A stretch of DNA of 64,000 nucleotides from Ohtaekwangia sp966211525. Its GTDB lineage: Bacteria; Bacteroidota; Bacteroidia; Cytophagales; Cyclobacteriaceae. This document shows positions 16,524-25,476 of the stretch, piece by piece. The position numbers and the translations under genes are program-made. The stretch is taken from the NCBI GenBank assembly GCA_966211525.1, contig CBIHOZ010000002.1:39434-103433 (forward strand), read 5' to 3'. Positions within the stretch are counted from its first letter, which is position 1; every line of letters begins with the position of its first letter. The notes under the pieces were generated by a model. The model was not told the DNA's origin. It did not search any database and was given only the letters and a program-made list of their open reading frames with translations.

Positions 16524-17312
16524 TTAATCATTGCCACCATATCCCTTCATTATACCGCGCTCGGAATTGCGTATAAAGTCGAGGATATAATCACGCTCGG
16601 TGCTTGGAGCGATTTCTTTTTCAACCAGGTCTATCGCCTTGGAATTGTTTAATCCCTTCAGAAAAATGAAGCGGTATATTTCCTGTATCTCATTGATCTT
16701 TTCAGAAGTAAAACCACGTCTGCGTAAACCAACAGTGTTGATACCCGCATACGAAAGAGGCTCGCGCGCTGCTTTGGTATAGGGCGGTACATCTTTACGA
16801 ACCAGTGAACCGCCACCGATATAGGCGTGTGCTCCGATCTTCGAAAACTGCTGCACCGCGCAGGCACCACCGAAGATAGCAAAGTCATCGATCACTACGT
16901 GACCCGCTAACTGTACCGTGTTTCCAAGAATGCAATGATTACCAACAATACAGTCGTGGCCCAAGTGCGCATACGCCATGATGAGACAATCAGTGCCTAC
17001 AAAAGTTTTATACTTATCAACCGTACCGCGGTTTATGGTTACGCATTCGCGGATGGTACTGCGATCACCAATCTCGGTTGTTGTTTTTTCACCTTTGAAT
17101 TTCAAGTCCTGCGGTATACCGGAGATAACAGCACCCGGAAAAATCTTACAGTCTTTTCCAATGCGTGCACCGTCCATGATCACAGCATTCGGACCAATCC
17201 AGGTTCCGTCACCGATCTCAACATCTTCGTGAACTGTTGCAAAAGGCTCGATGATAACATTGTTACCAATTTTGGCCTTGGGATGTACGTTGGCTAATGG
17301 ATATAAACTCAT
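16524..17312 (-). CDS. lpxA: UDP-N-acetylglucosamine acyltransferase
   Basis: First enzyme of lipid A synthesis: it moves an R-3-hydroxyacyl chain from acyl carrier protein to UDP-GlcNAc. The 262-aa protein is a left-handed beta-helix of hexapeptide repeats (VHPKAKIGNNVIIEP and so on). The catalytic-His region lies at about 120-130 (MAYAHLGHDCIVGNHC), and GGACAVQQFSKIGAHAYIGGGS follows. It starts within the last codons of lpxC/fabZ (4-base overlap), the standard Bacteroidota order lpxC/fabZ-lpxA. Confidence 0.95.
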   Translation of the reverse strand: MSLYPLANVHPKAKIGNNVIIEPFATVHEDVEIGDGTWIGPNAVIMDGARIGKDCKIFPGAVISGIPQDLKFKGEKTTTEIGDRSTIRECVTINRGTVDKYKTFVGTDCLIMAYAHLGHDCIVGNHCILGNTVQLAGHVVIDDFAIFGGACAVQQFSKIGAHAYIGGGSLVRKDVPPYTKAAREPLSYAGINTVGLRRRGFTSEKINEIQEIYRFIFLKGLNNSKAIDLVEKEIAPSTERDYILDFIRNSERGIMKGYGGND

Positions 17313-18706
17313 GAATCTTTACGGACTATGCTTGCAGTCATTGTTCCTTCACATACAAGCGTGTTTCCTACGAAACCACGTCCGTACATCTTGGCAATAC
17401 CTCGTTTTATTGGGGCAACCAGATCACATTGAATAACGATCGTATCGCCCGGTAATACCATTTTTCTGAATTTGAAATTTTCTATACCCAGGAAGTACGT
17501 CCAGTAATTCTCAGGATCAGGCACGGTATTCAATACAAGTATACCACCGATCTGCGCCATGGCTTCGATCTCCAGTACGCCTGGAAAAACCGGATTACCC
17601 GGGAAGTGTCCCTGGAAGAAGGGTTCGTTTATCGTTACGTTCTTTACACCGGCTACAGTTTCATTGTCAAGATAAATGATCTTATCAATGAGAAGGAACG
17701 GATAGCGGTGTTTCAGAATAGTAGATATCTTGTTGATATCCATGACAGGAGGTAAGTTCGGATTATACCGTGGTCTTCCTTTCTTGTCAGCTTCCTGCAT
17801 CGCCTTCTTCAGCTTCTTCGCGAACGCTACGTTTGCTGCGTGACCAGGTCTTGCAGCAAGCACCTGTGCCTTCAACGGACGACCAGCCAATGTCAGGTCA
17901 CCTACGATGTCGAGCAACTTGTGGCGTGCCGGTTCATTTTTATAGCGAAGCTCAATGTTATTCAAAATGCCTTCCTGCTTTACGGCAACTTTTGGTTTGC
18001 CCAGCATCTTGGCGATGTTATCAAGTTCATCATCCTGCACGATACGATCCACAATAACAATAGCATTGTTCAGATCACCACCGCGAATCAGGTTGTTCTT
18101 ATATAGCATTTCAAGCTCATGCAGGAAGCAGAATGTTCTGCACGAAGCGATCTCTTTCTCAAACTGACGGATGTCGGTAATGGAAGCATGCTGACTGCCC
18201 AGTACTGGCGAGTTGTAATCGATCATTACCGTTACGCGGTAATCATCCAGCGGAAGCGCAGCAATCTCTACATTGCGTGCTGCTTCACGATAGAAGAGAG
18301 GCTCCTGTACTTCGAAGAAATCACGCAGTGCGTTTTGTTCTTCCGTACCTGCACCTTTCAATACTTCTACAAACTGAATGGAGCTACCATCCATGATCGG
18401 GCACTCGGGGCCGTCAAGTTGTATCAGTACGTTATCTATTTCGAGTCCGGTGAGGGCTGCGAGTGTATGTTCTATCGTGCTTACTTTAGCACCGCTTTGT
18501 TCGATGGTTGTACCGCGCGACACATCGGTAACATTATCACAGTCGGCATCGATGATCGGTGAACCCGGCAGATCGATGCGCTGAAATTTCACGCCGTGGT
18601 TTGGCTTCGCCGGCAGAAACGTCATGTTTGTTTGAACGCCTGTGTGCAAGCCAACCCCTGAAAGGGTCACGGACTTTTGAATTGTTTGCTGTTTAATATT
18701 AAGCAT
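17309..18706 (-). CDS. lpxC/fabZ: Fused UDP-3-O-acyl-GlcNAc deacetylase and 3-hydroxyacyl-ACP dehydratase
   Basis: A 465-aa bifunctional enzyme, known in Bacteroidota. Residues 1 to about 300 are LpxC, the zinc deacetylase that commits lipid A synthesis, with zinc ligands visible in TIEH (His80) and RHKLLD (His262, Asp266). From about 325 to 465 is FabZ, the fatty-acid dehydratase, with HRYPFLLID at 333-341, FQGHFPGNPVFPG at 364-376 (catalytic His367) and Glu381 in LEIEAMAQ. The fusion couples a shared 3-hydroxyacyl-ACP branch point. A consensus promoter lies just upstream. Confidence 0.96.
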   Translation of the reverse strand: MLNIKQQTIQKSVTLSGVGLHTGVQTNMTFLPAKPNHGVKFQRIDLPGSPIIDADCDNVTDVSRGTTIEQSGAKVSTIEHTLAALTGLEIDNVLIQLDGPECPIMDGSSIQFVEVLKGAGTEEQNALRDFFEVQEPLFYREAARNVEIAALPLDDYRVTVMIDYNSPVLGSQHASITDIRQFEKEIASCRTFCFLHELEMLYKNNLIRGGDLNNAIVIVDRIVQDDELDNIAKMLGKPKVAVKQEGILNNIELRYKNEPARHKLLDIVGDLTLAGRPLKAQVLAARPGHAANVAFAKKLKKAMQEADKKGRPRYNPNLPPVMDINKISTILKHRYPFLLIDKIIYLDNETVAGVKNVTINEPFFQGHFPGNPVFPGVLEIEAMAQIGGILVLNTVPDPENYWTYFLGIENFKFRKMVLPGDTIVIQCDLVAPIKRGIAKMYGRGFVGNTLVCEGTMTASIVRKDS

Positions 18707-18722
18707 GGTCTGGAAAAGTGGG

Positions 18723-18753
18723 CAAAGTTAATTCCATTATCCAGATATTCCAA
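18723..18753 (-). promoter_or_regulatory. Promoter of the lpxC/fabZ-lpxA operon
   Basis: On the minus strand TTG (complement of 18751-18753), a 20-base spacer, then TAACTTTG (complement of 18723-18730), a perfect TAnnTTTG. The lpxC start is 16 bases further on, implying a very short leader. Confidence 0.72.
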
Positions 18754-18831
18754 TTTTGGAAAGGAATAGCCGTGCTTCACCATTTTTCAGGCGAAACGCT
18801 CAAACTATATCAGTGTGGAAGTGGTTGATTT

Positions 18832-19878
18832 CTACTGCTCTACCTTCGACAGCACTTTCTTCTCGAGTTCGCGGAGGCGCTCGTTCAGATCCGGTAATTT
18901 TTTGAAGACCGCGTATGATTTGAAATACTCCTTCACATCGAAGGCAGGGGAGCCTATCATTTTCATTCCCTCATCTTTGATTGATTTGGATATACCAGCT
19001 TGTGCACCAAAGCTTGTGTTGTTGGCAATGATGAGATGTCCTGCAAGACCAACCTGTCCTGCAAGAACACAGTTGTCGCCAATCTTGGTCGAGCCTGATA
19101 CACCGGTCTGTGCAGCGATCACCGTGTTCTTACCGATCTCAACATTGTGTGCAATCTGTATCAGGTTGTCGAGTTTAACACCCTGGTGAATAATGGTGGA
19201 GTCACCAAACAGTGTAGCACAATCAATAACGGTATTCGCACCAATGGTTATGTTGTCTTCGAGTATAACATTACCGAGTTGAGGTATTGTTTTATAGGTG
19301 CCGTCTTCCTGCGGGGCAAAACCAAATCCATCACTGCCGAGCACAGCGCCCGAGTGAAGCACACAATTGTTACCGATGCGGGTGCCTGAGTATATCTTTA
19401 CACCGGCATGTATAATGGAATTGTTACCAATCACTACATCATCACCAATGTAAACATGCGGATGTATCTTTACGTTATCGCCAATCTTTACCTTACTGCC
19501 GATATAGGAGAAGGCACCACGGTAAATATTGTTACCTGTTACCGAGTTCTCACCGATATAGCTTGGCTGCTCGACACCGGTTTTCTGGAAGTTGATCATT
19601 TTATGATACTCCTCCAGTAAAGCTGTAAAGCCGCTATACGGATCATCAACCAGTATAAGGTTTGTAGAGATCTCTTTACGCGGAACGAAATCTTTTTTTA
19701 CAATAACAACAGAAGCCTGTGTAGTATAAATATACTGCTCGTACTTGGGGTTCGACAGAAATGCCAGTTGTCCTTTTTTGGCATCCTGAATCTTCGCGAG
19801 CATATTTATCTTCTCATTGCCATCTCCCTGCACCTGGCCACCCAGCATGGCAGCTATCTGATTTATAGTAAATTCCAT
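18832..19878 (-). CDS. lpxD: UDP-3-O-(3-hydroxyacyl)glucosamine N-acyltransferase
   Basis: Third enzyme of lipid A synthesis, adding the second hydroxyacyl chain. The 348-aa protein has the N-terminal uridine-binding domain (about 1-100, including LAFLSNPKYEQYIY), a hexapeptide beta-helix, the GSDGFGFAPQEDG loop near 180-192, the catalytic-His segment IAHNVEIGKNT near 243 and a C-terminal helix (LPDLNERLRELEKKVLS). It lies 125 bases upstream of lpxC with that operon's promoter in between, so it can be expressed separately. Confidence 0.95.
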   Translation of the reverse strand: MEFTINQIAAMLGGQVQGDGNEKINMLAKIQDAKKGQLAFLSNPKYEQYIYTTQASVVIVKKDFVPRKEISTNLILVDDPYSGFTALLEEYHKMINFQKTGVEQPSYIGENSVTGNNIYRGAFSYIGSKVKIGDNVKIHPHVYIGDDVVIGNNSIIHAGVKIYSGTRIGNNCVLHSGAVLGSDGFGFAPQEDGTYKTIPQLGNVILEDNITIGANTVIDCATLFGDSTIIHQGVKLDNLIQIAHNVEIGKNTVIAAQTGVSGSTKIGDNCVLAGQVGLAGHLIIANNTSFGAQAGISKSIKDEGMKMIGSPAFDVKEYFKSYAVFKKLPDLNERLRELEKKVLSKVEQ

Positions 19879-20002
19879 GTGTTGTTTTAGTCGTTGGTGG
19901 ATCGTTTAATAGTTACCGGTTATCTGTGCTTGATGAGCAGAACAATATGCATAAAGATTCTGTGCAAACAAGTAACATTTAAAAGGCAATGGATAACGAA
20001 TC

Positions 20003-21229
20003 TCACAAAGATACATTTTTGGGCCAGCAGAGGTAGTTTTTTTTGACGATTTTGCTAATGGCTTTGATGTTCGGAAGATCCGAAGCATGCGCGATGTCCA
20101 GCAGCTCGCCACTCTTCATCAGTATATTGATCTGCTGCCCCTCGGTATAGGCCTCGTTGGTAACGGTGCCATAAGAGTATAGATAGGATGTTTCCGCCCG
20201 CAGCGTTTTATACTCATTGGCAATGCCTTCACGTATTTTTTCAATAGCACTTTTATCAATCGGCTCCTGGCTCAAGCGAATCTGAAAAAGATTACGCGTC
20301 AGTAACATTTCCGATAGCATCGCGAGTATTTCATCAGGATGATTACGCCAGCACTTCATCGCGCCCCATATATCACTGTCATCGAGTTGTCCGAATAAAC
20401 GAAGAAGCTTGTCGCCTTCCTGGAAATCGGCCAGGGTATAATCATGTTGAAGGAAAGATGACAGCGCTTCACTCGCATATAGGTTTTCGCCGGCATGCAT
20501 CAGCGTCTGCGCTCTGCGAATGGTATTCACCAGCATACGCTCAGCACTTACAGATACTTTGTGCAGATATACCTGCCAGTACATAAACCTGCGTGCGTTC
20601 AGAAAATTCTCGATGTTAAGTATACCTTTCTCTTCCACCACGAGTTCATCGTTATGGATACGCAGCATCGCGATGATACGCTCTACACCAATGTTACCTT
20701 CGTGCACACCGGTAAAGAAGCAGTCGCGCTTCAAATAATCGAGACGATCTATATCCAGCTGACTCGACACCAGTTGATGAAAGAACTTACGGCTATAGCT
20801 GTTCCTGAAAATTTTTAAAGTAAGATCAAGCGCTCCGTTAAATGCTTCGTTCAGATTTTCCATGAAGAGATACGAGAGGCTCTCATGCTTTACTCCCGGC
20901 AACAACGAATATTCCAGCGCATGCGAGAAAGGTCCGTGCCCTATATCATGGAGTAATACCGCAAGTTGAGCGGCCTCATATTCTTCCGGATCTATCGTTG
21001 CACCTTTACTCCGCAGGGTGTCCAATACTTTGCCCATCAGGTGCATCGCTCCTAAAGCATGCTGAAAGCGAGAGTGATGCGCAGCAGGGTACACAAACTC
21101 GGTTAAGCCAAGCTGTTTGATATGGCGCAACCGTTGAAAATAGGGGTGAGAGATTATATCGAAAACAAGTTCGCTGGGTATAGTAATAAATCCGTATACC
21201 GGATCGTTGATTATCTTCTTCTTATTCAT
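20003..21229 (-). CDS. HD-domain phosphohydrolase (dGTPase-like)
   Basis: A 408-aa HD-superfamily metal-dependent phosphohydrolase. Metal ligands are visible in HHSRFQHALG (His52, His57), LLHDIGHGPFSH (His94-Asp95, His98) and later DIDRLDYLKRD near 178. This is the SAMHD1/dGTPase-like subgroup, which hydrolyses dNTPs; the actual substrate is not shown by sequence. It is transcribed away from porX, with inverted TTACCCG sites between them. The 124 bases between it and lpxD carry nothing I recognise. Confidence 0.88.
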   Translation of the reverse strand: MNKKKIINDPVYGFITIPSELVFDIISHPYFQRLRHIKQLGLTEFVYPAAHHSRFQHALGAMHLMGKVLDTLRSKGATIDPEEYEAAQLAVLLHDIGHGPFSHALEYSLLPGVKHESLSYLFMENLNEAFNGALDLTLKIFRNSYSRKFFHQLVSSQLDIDRLDYLKRDCFFTGVHEGNIGVERIIAMLRIHNDELVVEEKGILNIENFLNARRFMYWQVYLHKVSVSAERMLVNTIRRAQTLMHAGENLYASEALSSFLQHDYTLADFQEGDKLLRLFGQLDDSDIWGAMKCWRNHPDEILAMLSEMLLTRNLFQIRLSQEPIDKSAIEKIREGIANEYKTLRAETSYLYSYGTVTNEAYTEGQQINILMKSGELLDIAHASDLPNIKAISKIVKKNYLCWPKNVSL

Positions 21230-21247
21230 GAACGTGCACTCCGCGTT

Positions 21248-21296
21248 TGTCGGGTAATTTTACCCGTTGGTATAAAAAATTAGTTGTTACCCGACA
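21248..21296. promoter_or_regulatory. Inverted-repeat cluster between the HD gene and porX
   Basis: TGTCGGGTAA at 21248-21257 is matched by its exact inverse TTACCCGACA at 21287-21296, with a third half-site TTACCCG at 21260-21266 that also pairs locally with CGGGTAA. It could be an operator for either divergent gene or a decayed repeat. Confidence 0.4.
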
Positions 21297-21311
21297 GTTT
21301 GTAAAAAACAT

Positions 21312-21360
21312 ACAACGAATAACGATTAACGGATAACCTGTAACGGTATAATCCGTAACT
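21312..21360. repeat. Intergenic word repeat, family W3
   Basis: Contains CAACGAATAACGATTAACGG and ATAACCTGTAACGG, the same vocabulary as 11998-12087. It sits 20 bases upstream of the porX start. Confidence 0.6.
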
Positions 21361-21380
21361 TCCGAAAAAATATTCAGATC

Positions 21381-22940
21381 ATGCAAAGATATAGCATTTT
21401 GTGGGCGGACGATGAGATTGATTTACTGAAACCACACATCCTTTTCCTGGAGCAGCGCGGGTATGATATAACACCGGTAAACAATGCTTCGGATGCCGTG
21501 GAGATGAGCGATGAAAAACACTTTGATGTAGTTTTCCTGGACGAGCACATGCCGGGCATGTCGGGACTGGAAGCACTGAGTATAATTAAAACCAACAAGC
21601 CGAATCTTCCCGTGGTAATGATTACCAAGAACGAGGAAGAACATATCATGGAAGAAGCGATCGGTTCCAAGATTGCCGATTACCTCATCAAGCCACTTAA
21701 CCCGAGCCAGATATTACTCTCGGTAAAAAAGATACTCGATAACAAACGCCTCGTCATCGAGAAGACGAACCTCAACTATCAGCAAGAGTTTCGGAAGATC
21801 AGCATGGCGTTTATGGATGACATGAACCACGAGCAGTGGGCTGATATCTATAAGAAACTTGTTCATTGGGAGTTGCAGATGGATCAACCTGATAACCAGG
21901 AGATGGGCGATGTACTCGATATGCAGAAGACGGAAGCGAATGCTAACTTCTCCAAGTTCATCACGCGTAATTATGAGTCGTGGCTCAACAACCCGAATGC
22001 CGATAAACCGCTGCTCTCGCATCAGCTCATGAAGCGTAAAGTATTTCCGGAACTGGGTGGTAAACCTGTATTCTTTGTGTTGATTGATAACCTGCGCATC
22101 GATCAGTGGAAAGTTATCGAGCCGATCATTGCCGAATACTTTACGATTGATAAAGAAGAAAACTATTACTCCATTCTTCCTACAACAACCGCGTATGCGC
22201 GCAATGCTATATTTTCAGGACAGCTTCCTTCGGAGATGGCCAAGACGCACCCTGACCTGTGGGTAGGCGAAGATGAAGAGGAGGGTAAGAATAACTTTGA
22301 AGACGAGTTCCTCGCCAAGCAGTTGAGACGAAACAATCTCAACATCAAAATGTCTTACCACAAGATCAAGAACATGGAAGAAGGCCGAAGCCTGGCCGAC
22401 ACGGTGAACAATCTTTTCAAGAACGATCTGAATGTTATAGTATATAACTTCGTGGATATGCTCTCACACGCGCGCACCGATATGGCGATGATACGCGAGC
22501 TGGCACCCGATGAATCTGCGTATCGTTCCATAACACGTTCGTGGTTTTTACACTCACCGTTGTTTGATATACTCAAGAAGATCTCGGAGAAAGATGTGAA
22601 GGTTGTGATCACCACCGACCACGGCACCATCCGCGTGAAGCGTGCCTTTAAAATTATAGGCGACCGGAATGTGAACACCAACCTGCGCTATAAGCAAGGC
22701 AAGAACCTCGGCTTTGATGGCGATAAGGTGATGCACGTTACCAAACCTGAAAAATTATTTTTGCCGAAGCCCAATGTTTCAACATCCTACGTTTTTGCCA
22801 CAGAAGACCAGTTTTTTGCATACCCGAATAACTTTAACTACTACGTAAACTTCTATAATGATACCTTTCAGCACGGTGGTATAAGTCTGGAAGAGATGAT
22901 CATTCCTATAATTTTCTTAACTTCGAAAAATGTGTCATGA
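21381..22940 (+). CDS. porX: Response regulator with PglZ domain, PorX
   Basis: A 519-aa PorX: receiver domain (about 1-120) with acidic pocket WADDE at 8-12, phospho-acceptor Asp54 in FLDEHMPG and Lys of YLIKP near 104. A helical linker follows, then a C-terminal PglZ/alkaline-phosphatase-like domain from about 220 to 515 with VLIDNLRIDQW and VITTDHGT. PorX works with histidine kinase PorY to control the type IX secretion system in Bacteroidota, and its PglZ domain is a zinc phosphodiesterase. It is the first gene of a tight porX-tsaE-ald run. Confidence 0.93.
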   Translation: MQRYSILWADDEIDLLKPHILFLEQRGYDITPVNNASDAVEMSDEKHFDVVFLDEHMPGMSGLEALSIIKTNKPNLPVVMITKNEEEHIMEEAIGSKIADYLIKPLNPSQILLSVKKILDNKRLVIEKTNLNYQQEFRKISMAFMDDMNHEQWADIYKKLVHWELQMDQPDNQEMGDVLDMQKTEANANFSKFITRNYESWLNNPNADKPLLSHQLMKRKVFPELGGKPVFFVLIDNLRIDQWKVIEPIIAEYFTIDKEENYYSILPTTTAYARNAIFSGQLPSEMAKTHPDLWVGEDEEEGKNNFEDEFLAKQLRRNNLNIKMSYHKIKNMEEGRSLADTVNNLFKNDLNVIVYNFVDMLSHARTDMAMIRELAPDESAYRSITRSWFLHSPLFDILKKISEKDVKVVITTDHGTIRVKRAFKIIGDRNVNTNLRYKQGKNLGFDGDKVMHVTKPEKLFLPKPNVSTSYVFATEDQFFAYPNNFNYYVNFYNDTFQHGGISLEEMIIPIIFLTSKNVS

Positions 22941-23395
22941 TCAAAGAAGGATTGGTTTACCGGCAGGTAGACCTTGAAGCGTTGGATGCAGTAGCAGAGG
23001 AGATCGTGAAGACATTATCCGGAACCCCGGTGTGGTTATTCCATGGCGAAATGGGAGCAGGGAAAACAACGTTCATCAAAGCTATATGCAACGTGCTGAA
23101 AGTTACAGACGTGATGAGCAGCCCTACCTTTTCGATCGTGAATGAATACGAGACCGAAGGCGGAGAAAAAGTTTATCACTTCGATTTTTATAGAATAAAA
23201 AATGAGGCGGAGGCATGGGATATCGGAACGGAAGAATATTTTTACTCCGGATATCTCTGTTTGGTGGAGTGGCCGGAAAAAATACCTTCTCTTATTCCGG
23301 CAGCGCATGCTGCTATTGCCTTAACGATCGAGAATAATACACAACGAACTATAGCCATTTCTGTTCATGACGGAAAAGAAGAAAACCGGATTTGA
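22937..23395 (+). CDS. tsaE: tRNA threonylcarbamoyladenosine biosynthesis ATPase
   Basis: A 152-aa TsaE, the ATPase partner of TsaB and TsaD in making t6A37 on ANN-decoding tRNAs. Walker A GEMGAGKTT is at 37-45, followed by SSPTFSIVNEYE near 66 and HFDFYRI near 84, both family landmarks, and CLVEWPEKI near 112. It overlaps porX by 4 bases and runs 29 bases into ald, so the three genes are translationally linked. Confidence 0.95.
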   Translation: MIKEGLVYRQVDLEALDAVAEEIVKTLSGTPVWLFHGEMGAGKTTFIKAICNVLKVTDVMSSPTFSIVNEYETEGGEKVYHFDFYRIKNEAEAWDIGTEEYFYSGYLCLVEWPEKIPSLIPAAHAAIALTIENNTQRTIAISVHDGKEENRI

Positions 23396-24590
23396 GGCGT
23401 TGGCCAAAACCAGTCTGGCGACACAGGAGCAAATGCTCGAAGTACGAAAACGCAGACATGCTTTTTTTATTGGATTACCCAAAGAGATCTCGCTGCAGGA
23501 AAACCGTATCAGCCTCACACCTGATGCAGTTGCGTTACTGGTAAACAACGGTCACGATGTATGGGTAGAGACGAAAGCCGGACTCGGATCTAAATTTACC
23601 GACAAGAACTACAGCGATGCCGGTGCTAAAATAGTATACTCGCCACAGGAAGTATACCAGGCCGATGTTATACTCAAGATCGAGCCACCCACCATGGAGG
23701 AGATCGAATTGATGCACTCTGGTCAAACGCTGATCTCAGCTTTGCAGTTAGGGCACCTTCGCGTAGAATGCCTGCAGGCACTACTCAAAAAGAAAGTTAC
23801 AGCACTGGCTTACGAATTCATTGAAGATAAAGTAGGCGGTATGCCGATCATCCGCGCGATGAGCGAGATTGCCGGCAGCACCGTAATGTTGATTGCTTCA
23901 GAATATCTGAGCACCGCCAACAACGGTAAAGGAATTATACTTGGTGGTATAACCGGTGTACCGCCCACCAAAGTAGTAATTATAGGAGCCGGCACCGTAG
24001 CCGAGTATGGTGCACGCGCAGCCCTCGGACTTGGTGCTGAAGTACAGATATTCGACAACCATATATACAAGCTGCGCAGAATCAAGCACCTGCTCGGCAT
24101 GCAGGTATATACTTCCACCATTGACACCATTACACTAAGTCATACATTGAAGTCGGCTGATGTAGTTATTGGCGCGTTGCGTGCGGAGAAAGGACGAGCA
24201 CGCCATGTGATCACCGAAGAAATGGTGAGTCAGATGAAACCGGACTCACTGATCATCGACCTCAGCATCGATCAGGGTGGTTGCGTAGAAACATCGGAGA
24301 TCACCAACTTAAGCAAGCCGGTTTTCCGCAAGTACGATGTTATACACTACTGTGTGCCCAACGTAGCATCGCGTGTAGCGCATACTGCTACGACAGCCCT
24401 CAGCAATATATTTACCCCAACCATACTTCGTGCGGCCGAAGAAGGAGGCGTAGAAGCCATGATCTTCTCACACAAGTGGTTCATGAAAGGCGTATATACC
24501 TATAAAGGCGGACTCACCAATGAACACGTAGCCCGCAAATTCAATCTGAAGTATAAGAATATAGAGCTTCTGCTTGCCGCGAGATTTTAG
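23367..24590 (+). CDS. ald: Alanine dehydrogenase
   Basis: A 407-aa NAD-dependent alanine dehydrogenase / transhydrogenase-like protein that interconverts L-alanine and pyruvate. Catalytic landmarks are GLPKEISLQENRISLTP near 33-49, the Rossmann stretch VVIIGAGTVAEYGARAALGLGAEV near 203-226 and IDLSIDQGGCVETS near 294. About 30 residues precede the usual enzyme start, and part of that extension is the overlap with tsaE. An internal start nearer residue 33 lacks an ATG, so the extension appears real. Confidence 0.92.
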   Translation: MTEKKKTGFEALAKTSLATQEQMLEVRKRRHAFFIGLPKEISLQENRISLTPDAVALLVNNGHDVWVETKAGLGSKFTDKNYSDAGAKIVYSPQEVYQADVILKIEPPTMEEIELMHSGQTLISALQLGHLRVECLQALLKKKVTALAYEFIEDKVGGMPIIRAMSEIAGSTVMLIASEYLSTANNGKGIILGGITGVPPTKVVIIGAGTVAEYGARAALGLGAEVQIFDNHIYKLRRIKHLLGMQVYTSTIDTITLSHTLKSADVVIGALRAEKGRARHVITEEMVSQMKPDSLIIDLSIDQGGCVETSEITNLSKPVFRKYDVIHYCVPNVASRVAHTATTALSNIFTPTILRAAEEGGVEAMIFSHKWFMKGVYTYKGGLTNEHVARKFNLKYKNIELLLAARF

Positions 24591-24676
24591 TGTGTTTAGG
24601 TTGGTACGTGTGTACGTGTATACGTTTTGTATTTAACGTAAACACATACACACGTAAACACTTAAACACGTAACCT
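24590..24676. repeat. Inverted word repeat, family W1
   Basis: GTGTTTAGG, TACGTGTGTACGTGTATACG and then, after TTTTGTATTTA, the inverse words ACGTAAACACATACACACG and TAAACACTTAAACACG. The two arms would make a long imperfect hairpin right after ald, possibly serving as a transcript end. 24677-24729 shows no further feature. Confidence 0.65.
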
Positions 24677-24729
24677 GGGGGATTGCATCCCCGCGCTGCC
24701 CAATGTAAATTCGTTGGAGGTTAAATTCT

Positions 24730-25476
24730 ATGCGGATCGGCTATAGCTATATAGTGTTTGTGTTGTATGTGATCAGCATTGCTTCGTCTGCTCAGACGAT
24801 TGTGCCGCCTAATATCAGGGCCAGTAATACCATTGAGAAGCTTACGGATTTTCGCGGACTCGAAACAGGAGAGATGTTGTTTGGTATGCCCTTGCCGGAA
24901 GGTAAAGTAATTGGTGATACGTACCTCGATACAAAATGGAAGACGGGCTCTGTGATGCTCTATGATAAAGAGAAAATAATTGAGCGATATCCGATTCGGT
25001 ATGATATATATACCAATGAGCTCGATATAAAAGCCGGGCAACAGGTAAAGGTGATAGCCGGTAACAAGATTAAAAGTTTTTCGTGGATCGATTCAAGCTA
25101 TACCGAGCCGGTATATTTTGTAAATGCCCGCGACTTCCGGAACGAAGACGGAACACAATTCAGTGGCTTCTTCCAGGTGCTGGTAGACGGACCGTTGCCG
25201 CTGCTGTGCAAGACCGATATAGTGGTGCGCAAGGCAGACTATAATGTACAAATGAATGTGGGCAGCAAAGACGATAAGATCCTCAAGAAAGAAAAATACT
25301 ATTATCTGAAAGACGGCAAAGCGCTGGAGGTACCCGGTGGTAAAAAGAAAATGCTCGCCTTGTTTGGCGAGCATGCTATAACAATCGAAAAGTATATTAA
25401 AGACAATCGAAGTTCATCGCGGGAGGACGAACTTCTATTGGCGTTCGATCAGTATAGAAAGCTTGTCAGGAATTAA
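24730..25476 (+). CDS. Secreted protein of unknown function
   Basis: A 248-aa protein with a signal peptide (MRIGYSYIVFVLYVISIASSAQ, cleavage near Ala20). No domain is recognised. The mature part is mixed beta-rich (WKTGSVMLYDKEKIIERYPIRYD, QQVKVIAGNKIKSF) and ends in a Lys-rich and helical tail; the texture is like that of uncharacterised Bacteroidota outer-surface proteins. Its last codon overlaps the end of valS by 4 bases on the opposite strand. It is probably single-gene, since a repeat separates it from ald. Confidence 0.7.
   Translation: MRIGYSYIVFVLYVISIASSAQTIVPPNIRASNTIEKLTDFRGLETGEMLFGMPLPEGKVIGDTYLDTKWKTGSVMLYDKEKIIERYPIRYDIYTNELDIKAGQQVKVIAGNKIKSFSWIDSSYTEPVYFVNARDFRNEDGTQFSGFFQVLVDGPLPLLCKTDIVVRKADYNVQMNVGSKDDKILKKEKYYYLKDGKALEVPGGKKKMLALFGEHAITIEKYIKDNRSSSREDELLLAFDQYRKLVRN

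Noticed and set aside
17309..18706. LpxC-FabZ fusion as a novelty
   Set aside because: The fusion is an established feature of Bacteroidota and is described as a normal gene here.
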